From assembly GCA_004011035.1 (NCBI GenBank), contig CP025734.1, forward strand, positions 1,572,001-1,636,000: a stretch of DNA of 64,000 bases, given 5' to 3'. Every line of letters begins with the position of its first letter. Position 1 is the stretch's first letter. The notes under the pieces were generated by a model. The model did not search any database and was not told the DNA's origin. It worked only from the letters and a program-made list of their open reading frames with translations. This DNA is from Bdellovibrio sp. qaytius (GTDB taxonomy: Bacteria; Bdellovibrionota; Bdellovibrionia; Bdellovibrionales; Bdellovibrionaceae). The translations under genes and the position numbers were made by a program. Of this stretch, positions 7,636 through 17,774 are shown in pieces.

Positions 7636-8628
7636 ATGAAGTTATCTGATCTTAAATTTGATTATCCTGAGGAGCTTATTGCTACAAGCCCGTCGCGCCC
7701 AACACGCGTGATGATTGTTGATCAACAAGGTCAGCCCCAAGAAATTAATATTTCACAATTAATCGATCTTATACCTGCAGGTGATGTTTTAGTTTTAAAC
7801 GACACTAAGGTTTTAAAGCGCAGAGTTTTCGCAGGTGATTTAGAAATTCTTTTTTTAGAAGAATTGCCAAGCGGTCAGCAAAAAGTTTTATTTCCCTCAA
7901 AAAAATATAAAGTCGGCGATGAGATCGTTTTACCTAACGGCGCTAAAATGAAGCTGTTAGAAAAAGGGTTACCTCAATTAGTTGAAGTCACACCAAGACT
8001 GACTGAATCAGACTTTGATAAATTCGGTGAATTGCCGCTGCCTCCGTATATTCAAAAAGCTCGTGATGCCCGTCATAACGTTGAAGCTGATGAAAGCTGG
8101 TATCAAACTGCTTGGGCGCAAAACCCTGGTAGCTTTGCAGCACCCACAGCAAGCTTACATTTTACAGATAGCGATTTGAAAAAGTTAGAAGCAAAAGGCG
8201 TAAAAGTTTTAAAGATCACATTACACGTGGGGCTTGGAACATTCTTGCCAGTTAAGACAGAAAATTTAGACGATCATAAAATGCATGCCGAAGTTTATGA
8301 TGTTCCAGAAAAGGTGTGGAACGATATTCAACAAGCAAAAGCGAATCACCATAAAGTTTGGGCATTAGGCACAACGGTGACGCGTACCCTAGAAACAGTC
8401 GCACGTACAAAAACATTATCAGGTTCATCAGAGATTTTATTACAAGAGGGCAGTGAATTTTTAGTTGTCGATCGTTTGATGACAAACTTTCACCAACCAG
8501 AATCAACATTGCTTGCTCTGGTTTCAGGATTTTCATCATTAGAAAATGTAAAAAGAAATTACTCTTGGGCCATTGAAAGAAAATTTAAGCTTTTCAGTTA
8601 CGGTGATTTCTCAGTCTGGCTAAGATAG
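7636..8628 (+). CDS. queA: S-adenosylmethionine:tRNA ribosyltransferase-isomerase
   Basis: A 330-residue protein that transfers and isomerises the ribose of S-adenosylmethionine onto 7-aminomethyl-7-deazaguanine in tRNA, giving epoxyqueuosine. It starts with the family's usual MKLSDLKFDYPEELIA; an ATG 15 nt upstream adds five unsupported residues, so I use 7636. Family landmarks visible are VLNDTKVLKRR, ELPLPPYI, QTAWAQNPGSFAAPTASLHF and the C-terminal LMTNFHQPEST followed by LLALVSGF. Length matches the family. It follows a strong terminator, so it must have its own promoter or rely on read-through; its RBS is weak (CGAG). It works in the same pathway as tgt (14410) and queC (20467). Confidence 0.97.
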   Translation: MKLSDLKFDYPEELIATSPSRPTRVMIVDQQGQPQEINISQLIDLIPAGDVLVLNDTKVLKRRVFAGDLEILFLEELPSGQQKVLFPSKKYKVGDEIVLPNGAKMKLLEKGLPQLVEVTPRLTESDFDKFGELPLPPYIQKARDARHNVEADESWYQTAWAQNPGSFAAPTASLHFTDSDLKKLEAKGVKVLKITLHVGLGTFLPVKTENLDDHKMHAEVYDVPEKVWNDIQQAKANHHKVWALGTTVTRTLETVARTKTLSGSSEILLQEGSEFLVVDRLMTNFHQPESTLLALVSGFSSLENVKRNYSWAIERKFKLFSYGDFSVWLR

Positions 8629-8652
8629 ACACACTGCTCCCCAAAAAGGGAC

Positions 8653-8668
8653 GGCCTACCGATAGGCC
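8653..8668. terminator. Short hairpin between convergent genes
   Basis: GGCCTA-CCGA-TAGGCC forms a 6-bp stem with a tetraloop. It overlaps the stop codon of the minus-strand hybrid kinase and lies 25 nt after the queA stop. There is no T-run, so terminator function is uncertain. Confidence 0.4.
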
Positions 8669-11271
8669 ATGCTGACGTTGTGGATCGCATCGAATAACAA
8701 TTTCTTCTTAATCGGTTTTGATAACAACGTGACATCATCAAAAGTTTTTGCTGTTTTTGCTGTGTAATCCAATAAATCGGCCGTGACTAGAATGACAGGG
8801 ATGGGTTTAATATTTCTGCGTTTTTCGTAGTCGCGAATTTTTTCTAATAATTCAAAGCCATCCATATTCGGCATGCGCACATCAAGAATTAATAAATCAG
8901 GTAATTTCTTTTCAAAACTTTGCCATGCGCTTTCGCCGTCATAGTTGTAATTCACTTGCCATGTTGATTTCGCAAAATAAGCTTTGTAAAGCTCGATGTT
9001 ACCATGGTCATCATCGGCGACGATAATATTAAGATCTTCTTTAGGAACAACGACCTCTTGCGAATTGGGCATTAATAAAACTTTAGAGGCATGAGCTTCT
9101 GCGGGCGTTGCTGAAGATAAATGTTTACGATGACGATTACGACTTGTGAATCCATTCGAAGTTAAAAGTTCGTAAGGTAAGAACGGAACATTACTTAAAT
9201 AATTCACGTTAAGATGGCCCAGTGTCTGCTGAATTTTACCTTGGCCTAAGACAAACACGCGGCGGCCAAATGTTTTAGATAAAATATCTAAATCCATAGT
9301 GGCTGATTCTGGATCATGAACAAACCAAAAATTACGATTTGGGTCAGTTAACAATAAGACCTTAGCAAAATCTTCGGTGATAAAAATAACTTCTTCAATA
9401 TTTGGATGAAATGAAAGGGCAGCAAATGATTTTTGTAAGTGTGGATCATTTGATAATAACACGGCCGTGTATTTTGTGGTGTCGTGTGTTTTATAGATCT
9501 CATACCAGCTGGTGCGATCTGGGCGGTTAAATTCTAAATCAACAGTAAATGTTGACCCTTTTTTCTGCGCAGATTGAACAGAGATTTTACCATGCATTTT
9601 TTTGATAATATCTTTCACAATCGATAAACCAAGGCCTACGCCACCTTCGGCGTAAGATTTTGAGTTTTCAACCTGAAAGAAAGCATCAAAGACTTTATTT
9701 ACTTTATCTGCAGGAATACCAATACCTGTATCTTTAACTTCAAATCTTAACTTAACACGATTTGAAATTAAACTATCGGTTGCCTGTACAGCTAAGATCA
9801 CATGCCCTTGAAGAGTGTACTTGCAGGCATTGCGTAATAAATTAATCAAAACTTGGCGTAAACGATTCGGATCAGTCACAATTGTTGCGGGCATTGATTT
9901 ATCTAAGTGAAGATAAATTTTTAACCCTTTAGATTTACAGTCTTGCCCAGCCAGTTTGACAACATCACCCAGAAACTGCGCCATATATATAGTGCGTTCT
10001 TGAAACGTCATTTCATTTTTTTCAGCTTGGGCTAATTCGATCAAGTCATCTAGCATTGATAATAAATGTTCGCCTGATGTGTGCATGGTTTTAAGATAAT
10101 TTTTAACCACTTGATCAGCATTTACTTCGGTGCAGAGATCAATCATACCTAAAATCAGATTCAGTGGAGTTCTGATTTCATGACTGATCTTACCAAAGAA
10201 ATGAGCCTTACTGTTTAAAGCATGCTGAAGATCATGAGCTGTTTTTTCTAAATCTAATGTTTTACTAACAATAAGTTTATTAGCTAAACGATTTTGATTA
10301 ATTAAAGTGTAAAATAAAAACGAGATAACCAATGTTAATAATATACCTAAAGCTGCCGCCGATTTTTCAGGCGATAAGAAATGGGTTTCAATCGGAGCAT
10401 ATCTAAAGTTAATTGTTAGATTAATATTTGATTGCGGTAATGAATTCGTAAAGCTGATATTGGTAAACTTTTTTTCTTCTACTTCAGCGTATTTTGTAAT
10501 CGTCTTTAGGCCGTTGTTTCCGGCTCGAATCACCCAAGGCGTTTGGCTGTTTCCAGCTTGAACAATAATATGATTGTTATCACTTAAAATAGTTTGGTTG
10601 AATAAGTTAACCAGTGGGGTCGTAAATAAAAAATAAATCTTACGGTGAAAACGTGACCGCAACATCACCGAAAGATACGTGCGATCGTTTGCTTCATACA
10701 CAATTGTCGTTAATAAACCTGAAGTCTTTTTAAGTTCTTGGATTGTTTTTTTTAAAAGATCTGACTGTATGTGTGTTGCAACAGTTTCAGGTATTGTTGA
10801 ATCGGGAGTATTTACGCGAAGTAAGACTCTATATTTTGACCCTTGTTCTTGGATGATCGACATACGTTGAAAAAGTGTATGTCGTAACACTAAGTCTAAA
10901 TAGGGTTCATCTTTAGTGTAGTTGATAGGGCGGTCTTCAAGGTTGTTTTCATAACTTTGAATTTTTAAAATACTATTTGTTAAAAGCAGATCAATCTTAG
11001 TGAGCTCTTCACGTGAAGTTTGTGTGAAAATTGATTTTTGAATAAATGAATCACGCTCTTGTAAATGAGCGTAGATATAGTAGCTTAATCCAAAGCCGAA
11101 AATTAAAGTCAATACGGGCGCCCATAAAATTAGTTTTTGAAATTGGGCGATATAATGAGTTATTGAAATGATGACACGGTTGGTGAATCTGCGTTTATGT
11201 GATTTCATCTTTTTTAATGGTAGATGATTAAGTGTGATATTAATAATAATTTCATTTGAAGAAATCTTCAA
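8656..11271 (-). CDS. Hybrid sensor histidine kinase with C-terminal receiver
   Basis: An 871-residue membrane kinase. Transmembrane helix 1 is at about residues 47-68, a periplasmic sensor of about 230 residues without a recognised family follows, and helix 2 is at about 302-324. The HisKA domain carries the His in FGKISHEIRTPLNLILG (near residue 365), and the ATPase domain shows NLLRNACKYT, DTGIGIP and GGVGLGLSIV. A region at about 590-720 has the alternating pattern of a receiver but no acceptor Asp motif, so it looks like a degenerate receiver. A true receiver ends the protein (IVADDDHGN, LLILDVRMPNMDG, LLSKPIKKK). The divergent Hpt gene 76 nt away and the OmpR-type regulator beyond it complete a probable His-Asp-His-Asp relay. 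A later in-frame ATG (residue 22) could be the true start. Confidence 0.92.
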   Translation of the reverse strand: MKISSNEIIINITLNHLPLKKMKSHKRRFTNRVIISITHYIAQFQKLILWAPVLTLIFGFGLSYYIYAHLQERDSFIQKSIFTQTSREELTKIDLLLTNSILKIQSYENNLEDRPINYTKDEPYLDLVLRHTLFQRMSIIQEQGSKYRVLLRVNTPDSTIPETVATHIQSDLLKKTIQELKKTSGLLTTIVYEANDRTYLSVMLRSRFHRKIYFLFTTPLVNLFNQTILSDNNHIIVQAGNSQTPWVIRAGNNGLKTITKYAEVEEKKFTNISFTNSLPQSNINLTINFRYAPIETHFLSPEKSAAALGILLTLVISFLFYTLINQNRLANKLIVSKTLDLEKTAHDLQHALNSKAHFFGKISHEIRTPLNLILGMIDLCTEVNADQVVKNYLKTMHTSGEHLLSMLDDLIELAQAEKNEMTFQERTIYMAQFLGDVVKLAGQDCKSKGLKIYLHLDKSMPATIVTDPNRLRQVLINLLRNACKYTLQGHVILAVQATDSLISNRVKLRFEVKDTGIGIPADKVNKVFDAFFQVENSKSYAEGGVGLGLSIVKDIIKKMHGKISVQSAQKKGSTFTVDLEFNRPDRTSWYEIYKTHDTTKYTAVLLSNDPHLQKSFAALSFHPNIEEVIFITEDFAKVLLLTDPNRNFWFVHDPESATMDLDILSKTFGRRVFVLGQGKIQQTLGHLNVNYLSNVPFLPYELLTSNGFTSRNRHRKHLSSATPAEAHASKVLLMPNSQEVVVPKEDLNIIVADDDHGNIELYKAYFAKSTWQVNYNYDGESAWQSFEKKLPDLLILDVRMPNMDGFELLEKIRDYEKRRNIKPIPVILVTADLLDYTAKTAKTFDDVTLLSKPIKKKLLFDAIHNVSMAYR

Positions 11272-11347
11272 ATGAACGTCAAACGTCCTTTATTTGGACA
11301 TGGTTTACTCAGTATACAGGGGCTAAACGCGTTAAACGAGGGGTATA

Positions 11348-11749
11348 ATGCAATTTCAAGATATATTATTAAAATTTAAGAAAGTTAAAGATTTTGACCC
11401 AAGTGGTCTAATGCAGCTTAAAGAAGATACAGATGAAACGGTTGCGATTAAAATCTTAGCTCGATTTTTTATCACTCTTGAAGAGTCTTTGAATCACGTA
11501 GCCACAAGCTTAAATAGTGGTGAGCTTGCAGAAGTATCTAAAGGTTCACACAAAATTGCCGGAAGCGCTGATCTAGTGGGATTTTCAAGCTTTGCTCAAA
11601 AATCTCGTAAAATTTCACGTGATGTTAAAATCTTACCACAAGAATCAGCGACTGAATTACATCATGAAGTTGTTGATTACTTAGGTGAAGGCAAAACCAT
11701 GATCGGCCAGATGAAAGAAGCTTTTCCAGACTATAAAAGCTATATCTAG
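11348..11749 (+). CDS. Histidine phosphotransfer (Hpt) domain protein
   Basis: A 133-residue, wholly helical protein with the Hpt signature SHKIAGSADLVGF, in which the His is the phosphate carrier. An RBS GAGGGG precedes the ATG. It is transcribed away from the hybrid kinase (8656-11271), which ends in a receiver, and toward the OmpR-type regulator (11773-12471). The natural reading is that it carries phosphate from the kinase's receiver to that regulator. As kinases of this type may feed several regulators, the single-domain receivers in this window are alternative partners. Confidence 0.88.
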   Translation: MQFQDILLKFKKVKDFDPSGLMQLKEDTDETVAIKILARFFITLEESLNHVATSLNSGELAEVSKGSHKIAGSADLVGFSSFAQKSRKISRDVKILPQESATELHHEVVDYLGEGKTMIGQMKEAFPDYKSYI

Positions 11750-11755
11750 ACAGGA

Positions 11756-11770
11756 CGCCGCTAGCCGGCG
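11756..11770. terminator. GC-rich hairpin between convergent genes
   Basis: CGCCG-CTAGC-CGGCG, a 5-bp GC-only stem in the 23-nt gap between the Hpt gene stop and the stop of the convergent regulator. No T-run follows on either strand. Confidence 0.4.
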
Positions 11771-11772
11771 AA

Positions 11773-12471
11773 TCAATCCAGCTTTACTTCTATTTTGTAT
11801 CCAGCACCTAAAACAGTTTCAACTTTTGCGGTGCTAGAGCTAATCTTTTTGCGCAGATGAGAAATATGCGCATCAACAGTGCGCTCTGTAATATGTTTTG
11901 CGATACCCCAGACATGATCGATTAAATAATCACGTGAATAAACCTGACCTGGGCGAGTCGATAAAATCTTTAATAATTTAAATTCAGACGGTGTTAAATC
12001 CACATGTTCAATTTTATCAGCCAATTGAATTTGGATGCTCATTTTATCAGAGTCGATAATTAAATTTCCGACTTTAATGTGTTGGCTGTCTTTAGCTTGA
12101 GCTTGGGCTGTGCGAAGTCGGGCTTCAATACGTGCTTTTAATTCTGCAGAATGAGGTGGTTTTACGATGTAATCATCAGCGCCCACGCCAAAGGCTGCCA
12201 CTTTACTTAAAATATCGTTATCAGCGCTTAATATAATGATAGGTATGTTTTTCGCGCTAAAAGCATCTTTGAACTGAGCTAATGCTTTGATGCCGTTACC
12301 GTCAGGCAGCGACACGTCTAAAAGAATCAAATCGAAGCTTTCGCGGCCATTTTGAACATATTTAAAAGCGTCATTTAAAGTGGGAGCAAAAGACAATGTA
12401 TGGTCTTTAAGAACAGATGTGAGATAAATCACAAAGTCCTGACTGTCTTCAATACATAGTATTTTAGCCAT
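11773..12471 (-). CDS. OmpR/PhoB-family response regulator
   Basis: A 232-residue DNA-binding regulator. The receiver (about residues 1-118) has ILCIEDSQD, the acceptor Asp in LILLDVSLPDGNG, ILSADND and the Lys-Pro pair (VKPPHSAELKARIEARL). The winged-helix output domain (about 135-230) contains DLTPSEFKLLKIL, the recognition region with GQVYSRDYLIDHVWG, and TVDAHISHLRKKI, all canonical. It converges on the Hpt gene and probably receives phosphate through it from the hybrid kinase. Target genes cannot be deduced. Confidence 0.95.
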   Translation of the reverse strand: MAKILCIEDSQDFVIYLTSVLKDHTLSFAPTLNDAFKYVQNGRESFDLILLDVSLPDGNGIKALAQFKDAFSAKNIPIIILSADNDILSKVAAFGVGADDYIVKPPHSAELKARIEARLRTAQAQAKDSQHIKVGNLIIDSDKMSIQIQLADKIEHVDLTPSEFKLLKILSTRPGQVYSRDYLIDHVWGIAKHITERTVDAHISHLRKKISSSTAKVETVLGAGYKIEVKLD

Positions 12472-12618
12472 TTTACCTCTACCTATTAGTTATGATGCTC
12501 AATATAAACCTATTTATAAAAATTTAGTCCAGTATTGCGGTATCTTCAAACACTTTTGACATCAATACCAAATTTACCCCACACACTTAATTATAAGGCA
12601 TACATCAAGGAGGAATAT

Positions 12619-12993
12619 ATGACTATAAACTTACACTTTTCTCACGTCGAAGTACCAGATTATTTACGTTACAACATCGAAGGATATGTAACAGAAATGT
12701 TCGGAGAATTAGCACAAAAGAACAATTTATTTGTAGATTTATTTTGCAAAAAAGAGGTGTCCTCAAAGACCCACGGAGAAAAGTTTAAATGTCACATAGA
12801 AGCCCATGCCCCCTGGTTGAACCGTAAAATATATGTTCAGACTACGGGTGATGAGTGTTGGGAAACAATCACTGGCGCAACAGCGCTGATGAAACGAAAA
12901 TTGTTTACACAGAAAAAGTCGGATCACAGAAAACGAGCGAGAGCGGATTGGAGTCTTAAAGAGGACAGTAACGAACAAGAATTTGCGATTTAA
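12619..12993 (+). CDS. HPF/RaiA-like ribosome-associated protein
   Basis: The ATG at 12619 follows a near-perfect ribosome site (AAGGAGGA, 5 nt away); the longer frame from 12535 lacks one. The 124-residue product has the layout of the short hibernation-promoting factors: an N-terminal strand with a paired start (MTINLHFSHVEVPDYLRYNI), a first helix, strands containing conserved hydrophobics, then a second helix with DECWETITGATALMKRKL and a strongly basic end (KKSDHRKRARADW). The family binds the 30S decoding site and silences ribosomes in starvation. The match is by pattern, not by strong motifs, and two Cys pairs are unusual, so the assignment is tentative. Confidence 0.55.
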   Translation: MTINLHFSHVEVPDYLRYNIEGYVTEMFGELAQKNNLFVDLFCKKEVSSKTHGEKFKCHIEAHAPWLNRKIYVQTTGDECWETITGATALMKRKLFTQKKSDHRKRARADWSLKEDSNEQEFAI

Positions 12994-13040
12994 TAAGATG
13001 AGCAAAACCTTAGGCAACTCTTGTTGAAAGAGAGTATGTT

Positions 13041-13451
13041 ATGATTTACAGAGTCTTAATTATCGAGGATGATTTGGCCTACAAACCCCTCTGGGCAGAT
13101 ATTTTGCGCAGACATTTGGGTGGTCACGTTGCTGAAATTTGCTGGGCTGTCAGTGCTGAAGAAGCGCGCGTTCAATACGAACGCTCGGTGGCTTCTGGAC
13201 AGTTCTTCGATTTCATTATCACCGATGTATTTTTAGCGGGTTCAGATACAGGTCTGGATTTCGTTGAAAATCTATTCGCCGATGATCAAGAAGCCCCTCC
13301 CATTATCTTGATCTCTTCTGTTGATAAAGAAGAAGTCGAAGATATTGTAGACACAGTTTCTCGTCGAATTGAAATTTTATCTAAACCGATCAATGCGGGT
13401 CAGTTTAAAGAAGTAATGAACCGGATTACTGAACACCGAAAGGCGATTTAA
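13041..13451 (+). CDS. Single-domain response regulator
   Basis: A 136-residue receiver with VLIIEDDLAY at beta-1, the acceptor Asp in FDFIITDVFLAGSDTG, LISSVDKEE and the Lys-Pro pair ILSKPI. An insertion after the acceptor (a longer loop with GSDTGLDF) makes it a little longer than CheY. Its stop is immediately followed by the GTG of the dehydrogenase gene at 13452, so the two are surely one transcript. No kinase lies in the same operon, so it is an orphan receiver; the nearby hybrid kinase/Hpt relay is a possible donor. Confidence 0.9.
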   Translation: MIYRVLIIEDDLAYKPLWADILRRHLGGHVAEICWAVSAEEARVQYERSVASGQFFDFIITDVFLAGSDTGLDFVENLFADDQEAPPIILISSVDKEEVEDIVDTVSRRIEILSKPINAGQFKEVMNRITEHRKAI

Positions 13452-14390
13452 GTGACGCAAGTTGATACTTCAAAAAAAATTATACTGATCACAGGATGTG
13501 CCACGGGGCTTGGAAAAGCTCTCGTGGAGATCTTATCTCAAAATCCCAATTATAAATTGATTGTAACCGCACGTGCGCATCGCCTTGAGCTACTGCGCAC
13601 GATGTTTCAAGAATCGCAGGATTTAATCATTCGTGAATTAGATGTCACGGTTGAAACCAATATTTTTGCCTTAGTGAATGAAATCGCCAATATGTGGGGC
13701 CGCATTGATGTGTTAGTCAATAATGCAGGTATTTGTTATCGTTCGGTTGTTGAACATATGGATCGCGAATCAGAAATGATTCAGTTAGAAACGAATTATC
13801 TAGGGCCAATGGCCTTGATCAGATCGGTGCTGCCAATTATGCGCGAACAAATGAGCGGGCATATTATTAATATTTCTTCAGTCAGTGGAATGGTTTCAAT
13901 GCCGACCATGGGGTCGTATTCAGCGTCTAAACATGCGCTTGAGGGGGCTTCAGAATCTTTATGGTATGAGGCTAAGCCTTATGGCATAAAAGTCAGCCTT
14001 GTCGAGCCTGGTTTTATTAATTCTGATTCCTTTAAAAATATTTTGCTGCCTAAAAAAGCAAAACTATCGGCAAAACTTAGAGGTCCGCATTCAGAGTATT
14101 ATTTATCGATGTCTCCTTTTGTTGAAAGTTTGATGAAGTGGGCCTTTGCAACGCCTGAATCGATCGCTCATAAAATTAAAAAGCTGATTGCTCAGTCAAA
14201 TCCACCCTTACGCTTGCGCGTGACCTTAGACGCGAAAGTATTTTCTATTTTAAGAAAGCTTTTGCCTGAGTTTTTGTTCCACAAAGTTATGTTTTTATTA
14301 CTGCCGGGGTCTCGTTTATGGGGGCATCGCAGTTATTTCGGCAACCGAGTGCGAGCTAAAAAACTAAACAGTTCTTCCGCTCACGCTTAA
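13452..14390 (+). CDS. Short-chain dehydrogenase/reductase (SDR)
   Basis: A 312-residue classical SDR with a GTG start abutting the stop of the receiver gene. It has the cofactor motif TGCATGLG near the N-terminus, the NNAG motif, the catalytic Ser in ISSVSG and the YSASK active-site Tyr/Lys. The extended C-terminus (about 60 residues with a hydrophobic RKLLPEFLFHK segment and basic tail) suggests membrane association, as in SDRs acting on lipids or retinol-like substrates. The substrate is unknown. Coupling to a receiver gene hints that it is a stress- or signal-responsive activity. Confidence 0.9.
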   Translation: MTQVDTSKKIILITGCATGLGKALVEILSQNPNYKLIVTARAHRLELLRTMFQESQDLIIRELDVTVETNIFALVNEIANMWGRIDVLVNNAGICYRSVVEHMDRESEMIQLETNYLGPMALIRSVLPIMREQMSGHIINISSVSGMVSMPTMGSYSASKHALEGASESLWYEAKPYGIKVSLVEPGFINSDSFKNILLPKKAKLSAKLRGPHSEYYLSMSPFVESLMKWAFATPESIAHKIKKLIAQSNPPLRLRVTLDAKVFSILRKLLPEFLFHKVMFLLLPGSRLWGHRSYFGNRVRAKKLNSSSAHA

Positions 14391-14397
14391 TCCATGA

Positions 14398-15555
<1,158 letters not shown>

Positions 15556-15638
15556 CGCACCTTGATCGGTTCAACGTTTAAGTGTTCAATTTACTTTGAG
15601 TTTTTTCGAAAAACTAAAATAAATAAAGGGACCTAAAT

Positions 15639-16001
15639 ATGTTACTGAAAATGTTATCAATGGGATTAAGTGCGTTCGCGCAAGAAGCAACAACTGCAGC
15701 AACGACAGCAGCTCAACCTCCGGCATGGATGCAATTTGTTCCAATGCTTGCGATCGTTGTGGTGTTTTACTTTTTCTTAATCCGTCCACAAGCTAAAAAA
15801 CAAAAAGAACAACAAGGATTTTTATCAGCTTTAAAAGTTGGTGATCAAGTTGTTACTCAGTCGGGATTATTCGGAAAAATCACTGGCTTAAATGAACAAA
15901 TTGCAAACCTTGAGATTTCAAACGGAGTGACTATCAAACTTCTTCGTTCACAAATCACAATGCTTCAATCAGCTCTGATGAAGACTGAAACTGCAAAATA
16001 A
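15639..16001 (+). CDS. yajC: Sec translocase accessory protein YajC
   Basis: A 120-residue inner-membrane protein with a short Ala/Thr-rich N-terminus, one transmembrane helix (about residues 31-50, FVPMLAIVVVFYFFLIRPQ) and a basic cytoplasmic domain with the family's QAKKQKEQ and VGDQVVTQSGLFGKI segments. It precedes secD and secF as usual and forms the SecDF-YajC complex. RBS AAAGGGA. A possible promoter in the 83-nt gap after tgt has TTGAGT but only a weak -10. Confidence 0.96.
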   Translation: MLLKMLSMGLSAFAQEATTAATTAAQPPAWMQFVPMLAIVVVFYFFLIRPQAKKQKEQQGFLSALKVGDQVVTQSGLFGKITGLNEQIANLEISNGVTIKLLRSQITMLQSALMKTETAK

Positions 16002-16033
16002 TTTTTTGATAGTAATAAAAAACAAGAGGAAGT

Positions 16034-16048
16034 CGTGCCGGAGGCACG
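16034..16048. repeat. Small hairpin with the TGCYGRAGGCA core
   Basis: CGTGCC-GGA-GGCACG, a 6-bp stem with a 3-nt loop, lies 17 nt upstream of the secD start. The 11-nt core TGCCGGAGGCA recurs in nearly the same form at 44024-44034 and 63683-63693. Confidence 0.5.
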
Positions 16049-16064
16049 CAAAAGGAAAGACAAC

Positions 16065-17756
16065 ATGGAAAATCTACGACTGAGAACATGGGCAGCGGGC
16101 TTATCAATATTATTAGCTGCGCTATTCATTGCTCCAAACTTTATCGACACATCAAAATTTGCTTGGTGGCCAGCACGTAAATTAAATTACGGTTTGGACA
16201 TTCAAGGCGGTATTCACTTAGTCATGGGTGTTGATGTTGAGAGCGTATTAGTAACTACAGTGACTCGCCAAGAAACAGTGCTTGCGGGTGAATTTGAAAA
16301 ACAAGGTATTAAAATTAAAGGTTTTAATACAGCAAATGCCAAATCAGGTGCTTTTGATGTTTTAGTTGAAAATGCTGAACAAGCAAAACTTGTAGAAGGC
16401 GTAATTTTAAAAAGTTACACAGGGGCTTTGCAAGTTGTATCTACTTCAGCTGAAAAAGTTGAGATTCGTTATTACGACGCTTATCTTTTAGATCAAAAAC
16501 AAAATACAATTCGCCAAGCGATTGAAACTATCCGTAACCGTATTGATGAGTTTGGTGTTGCTGAGCCGCAAATCACTCAACAGGGTGCTGATCGTATTTT
16601 AATTCAATTGCCAGGTTTAGCTGATGCTGAAAAAGCAAAACAGCTTATCAACACAACAGCGAAACTTGATTTCATGTTAGTGTCTTACGATAAATCTCCG
16701 GACGAAGTTCGTAAGATGATCGCTGATGCTGAGGCAGCTGGTGGATATTCAATGGCGACATTGAAATACACTGAATACGTAAAACGTATTAACGATGATT
16801 TAAAAGGTAAATTACCTGCTGACACATTGGTGTATTTCGAAAAAGGTTCGAATGCAAAAACGATGGAGGCAGGAAGCACTCCTTTCTTACTTTCTACAAA
16901 AACTGACCTTGGCGGTGACTCTTTAGATAACGCCGGTGTTTCGTTTGACCAATACGGAACTCCAGAAGTGACGTTACGTTTTAACCCAGCTGGTGCAATT
17001 AAGTTCGGTGATTTAACTGAGAAAAACATCAACCGTCAAATGGCTGTTGTATTAGATAAAGTTGTAAAAACAGCTCCAAACATCAATTCAAAAATTCCAA
17101 ACGGACAAGCGGTTATCACGTTAGGTCGTTCTGGTGATCAACAACAAATGATGGATGAAGCAAAACTTATTTCTACAGCGTTACGCGCGGGTGCATTACC
17201 TGCAACGCTTGAGCAATTAGAAGAGCGTCGCGTAGGTCCGTCACTTGGAGCAGATGCGCTACATAAGGCTCGTTTAGGCGCGATCATCGGTGCTTTAATC
17301 ATCATGATCTTTATGGTTATGTACTATAAAGGTATGGGCGTTATCACAGCGATCACTTTAATTTTAAATATCGTTTCGGTATTTGCGATCTTAGGATCAT
17401 TAGGCGCAACACTTACACTTCCTGGTATTGCGGGTATGGCGTTAACGGTCGGCTTTGCGGTTGATGCGAACGTTTTAATTAACGAGCGTATTCGTGAAGA
17501 GTTGGCTAAAGGCTCTGGCATCCGTGCGGCGATTCAAGATGGTTACGCGCATGCAATGTCTGCGATCATCGATTCGAACGTAACAACAGCTGCTACAGCG
17601 TTAGTATTATTGTACTTCGGAACTGGTCCTGTAAGAGGTTTCGCGGTGACATTATTAACAGGTATCGCGACAACTGTTTTTGCAAACGTATTCGTTTCAA
17701 AAGTAATTACAGATACATTAGTTTACCGTTTTAACTTTAAGAATATTTCAGTTTAA
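16065..17756 (+). CDS. secD: Protein translocase subunit SecD
   Basis: A 563-residue subunit of the proton-driven SecDF pump that helps pull exported proteins through SecYEG. The ATG at 16065 follows AAAGGAAAG; an upstream GTG at 16035 would include the hairpin sequence and is unlikely. Transmembrane helix 1 is at about residues 9-27, followed by the D1 motif (NYGLDIQGGIHLVMGVD), a large periplasmic part (P1), the AGALPATLEQLEERRVGPSLG segment before helix 2, and the C-terminal bundle with DANVLINERIREE. Gap to secF is 18 nt. Confidence 0.97.
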   Translation: MENLRLRTWAAGLSILLAALFIAPNFIDTSKFAWWPARKLNYGLDIQGGIHLVMGVDVESVLVTTVTRQETVLAGEFEKQGIKIKGFNTANAKSGAFDVLVENAEQAKLVEGVILKSYTGALQVVSTSAEKVEIRYYDAYLLDQKQNTIRQAIETIRNRIDEFGVAEPQITQQGADRILIQLPGLADAEKAKQLINTTAKLDFMLVSYDKSPDEVRKMIADAEAAGGYSMATLKYTEYVKRINDDLKGKLPADTLVYFEKGSNAKTMEAGSTPFLLSTKTDLGGDSLDNAGVSFDQYGTPEVTLRFNPAGAIKFGDLTEKNINRQMAVVLDKVVKTAPNINSKIPNGQAVITLGRSGDQQQMMDEAKLISTALRAGALPATLEQLEERRVGPSLGADALHKARLGAIIGALIIMIFMVMYYKGMGVITAITLILNIVSVFAILGSLGATLTLPGIAGMALTVGFAVDANVLINERIREELAKGSGIRAAIQDGYAHAMSAIIDSNVTTAATALVLLYFGTGPVRGFAVTLLTGIATTVFANVFVSKVITDTLVYRFNFKNISV

Positions 17757-17774
17757 TTTTAGGAAATGAATAAA

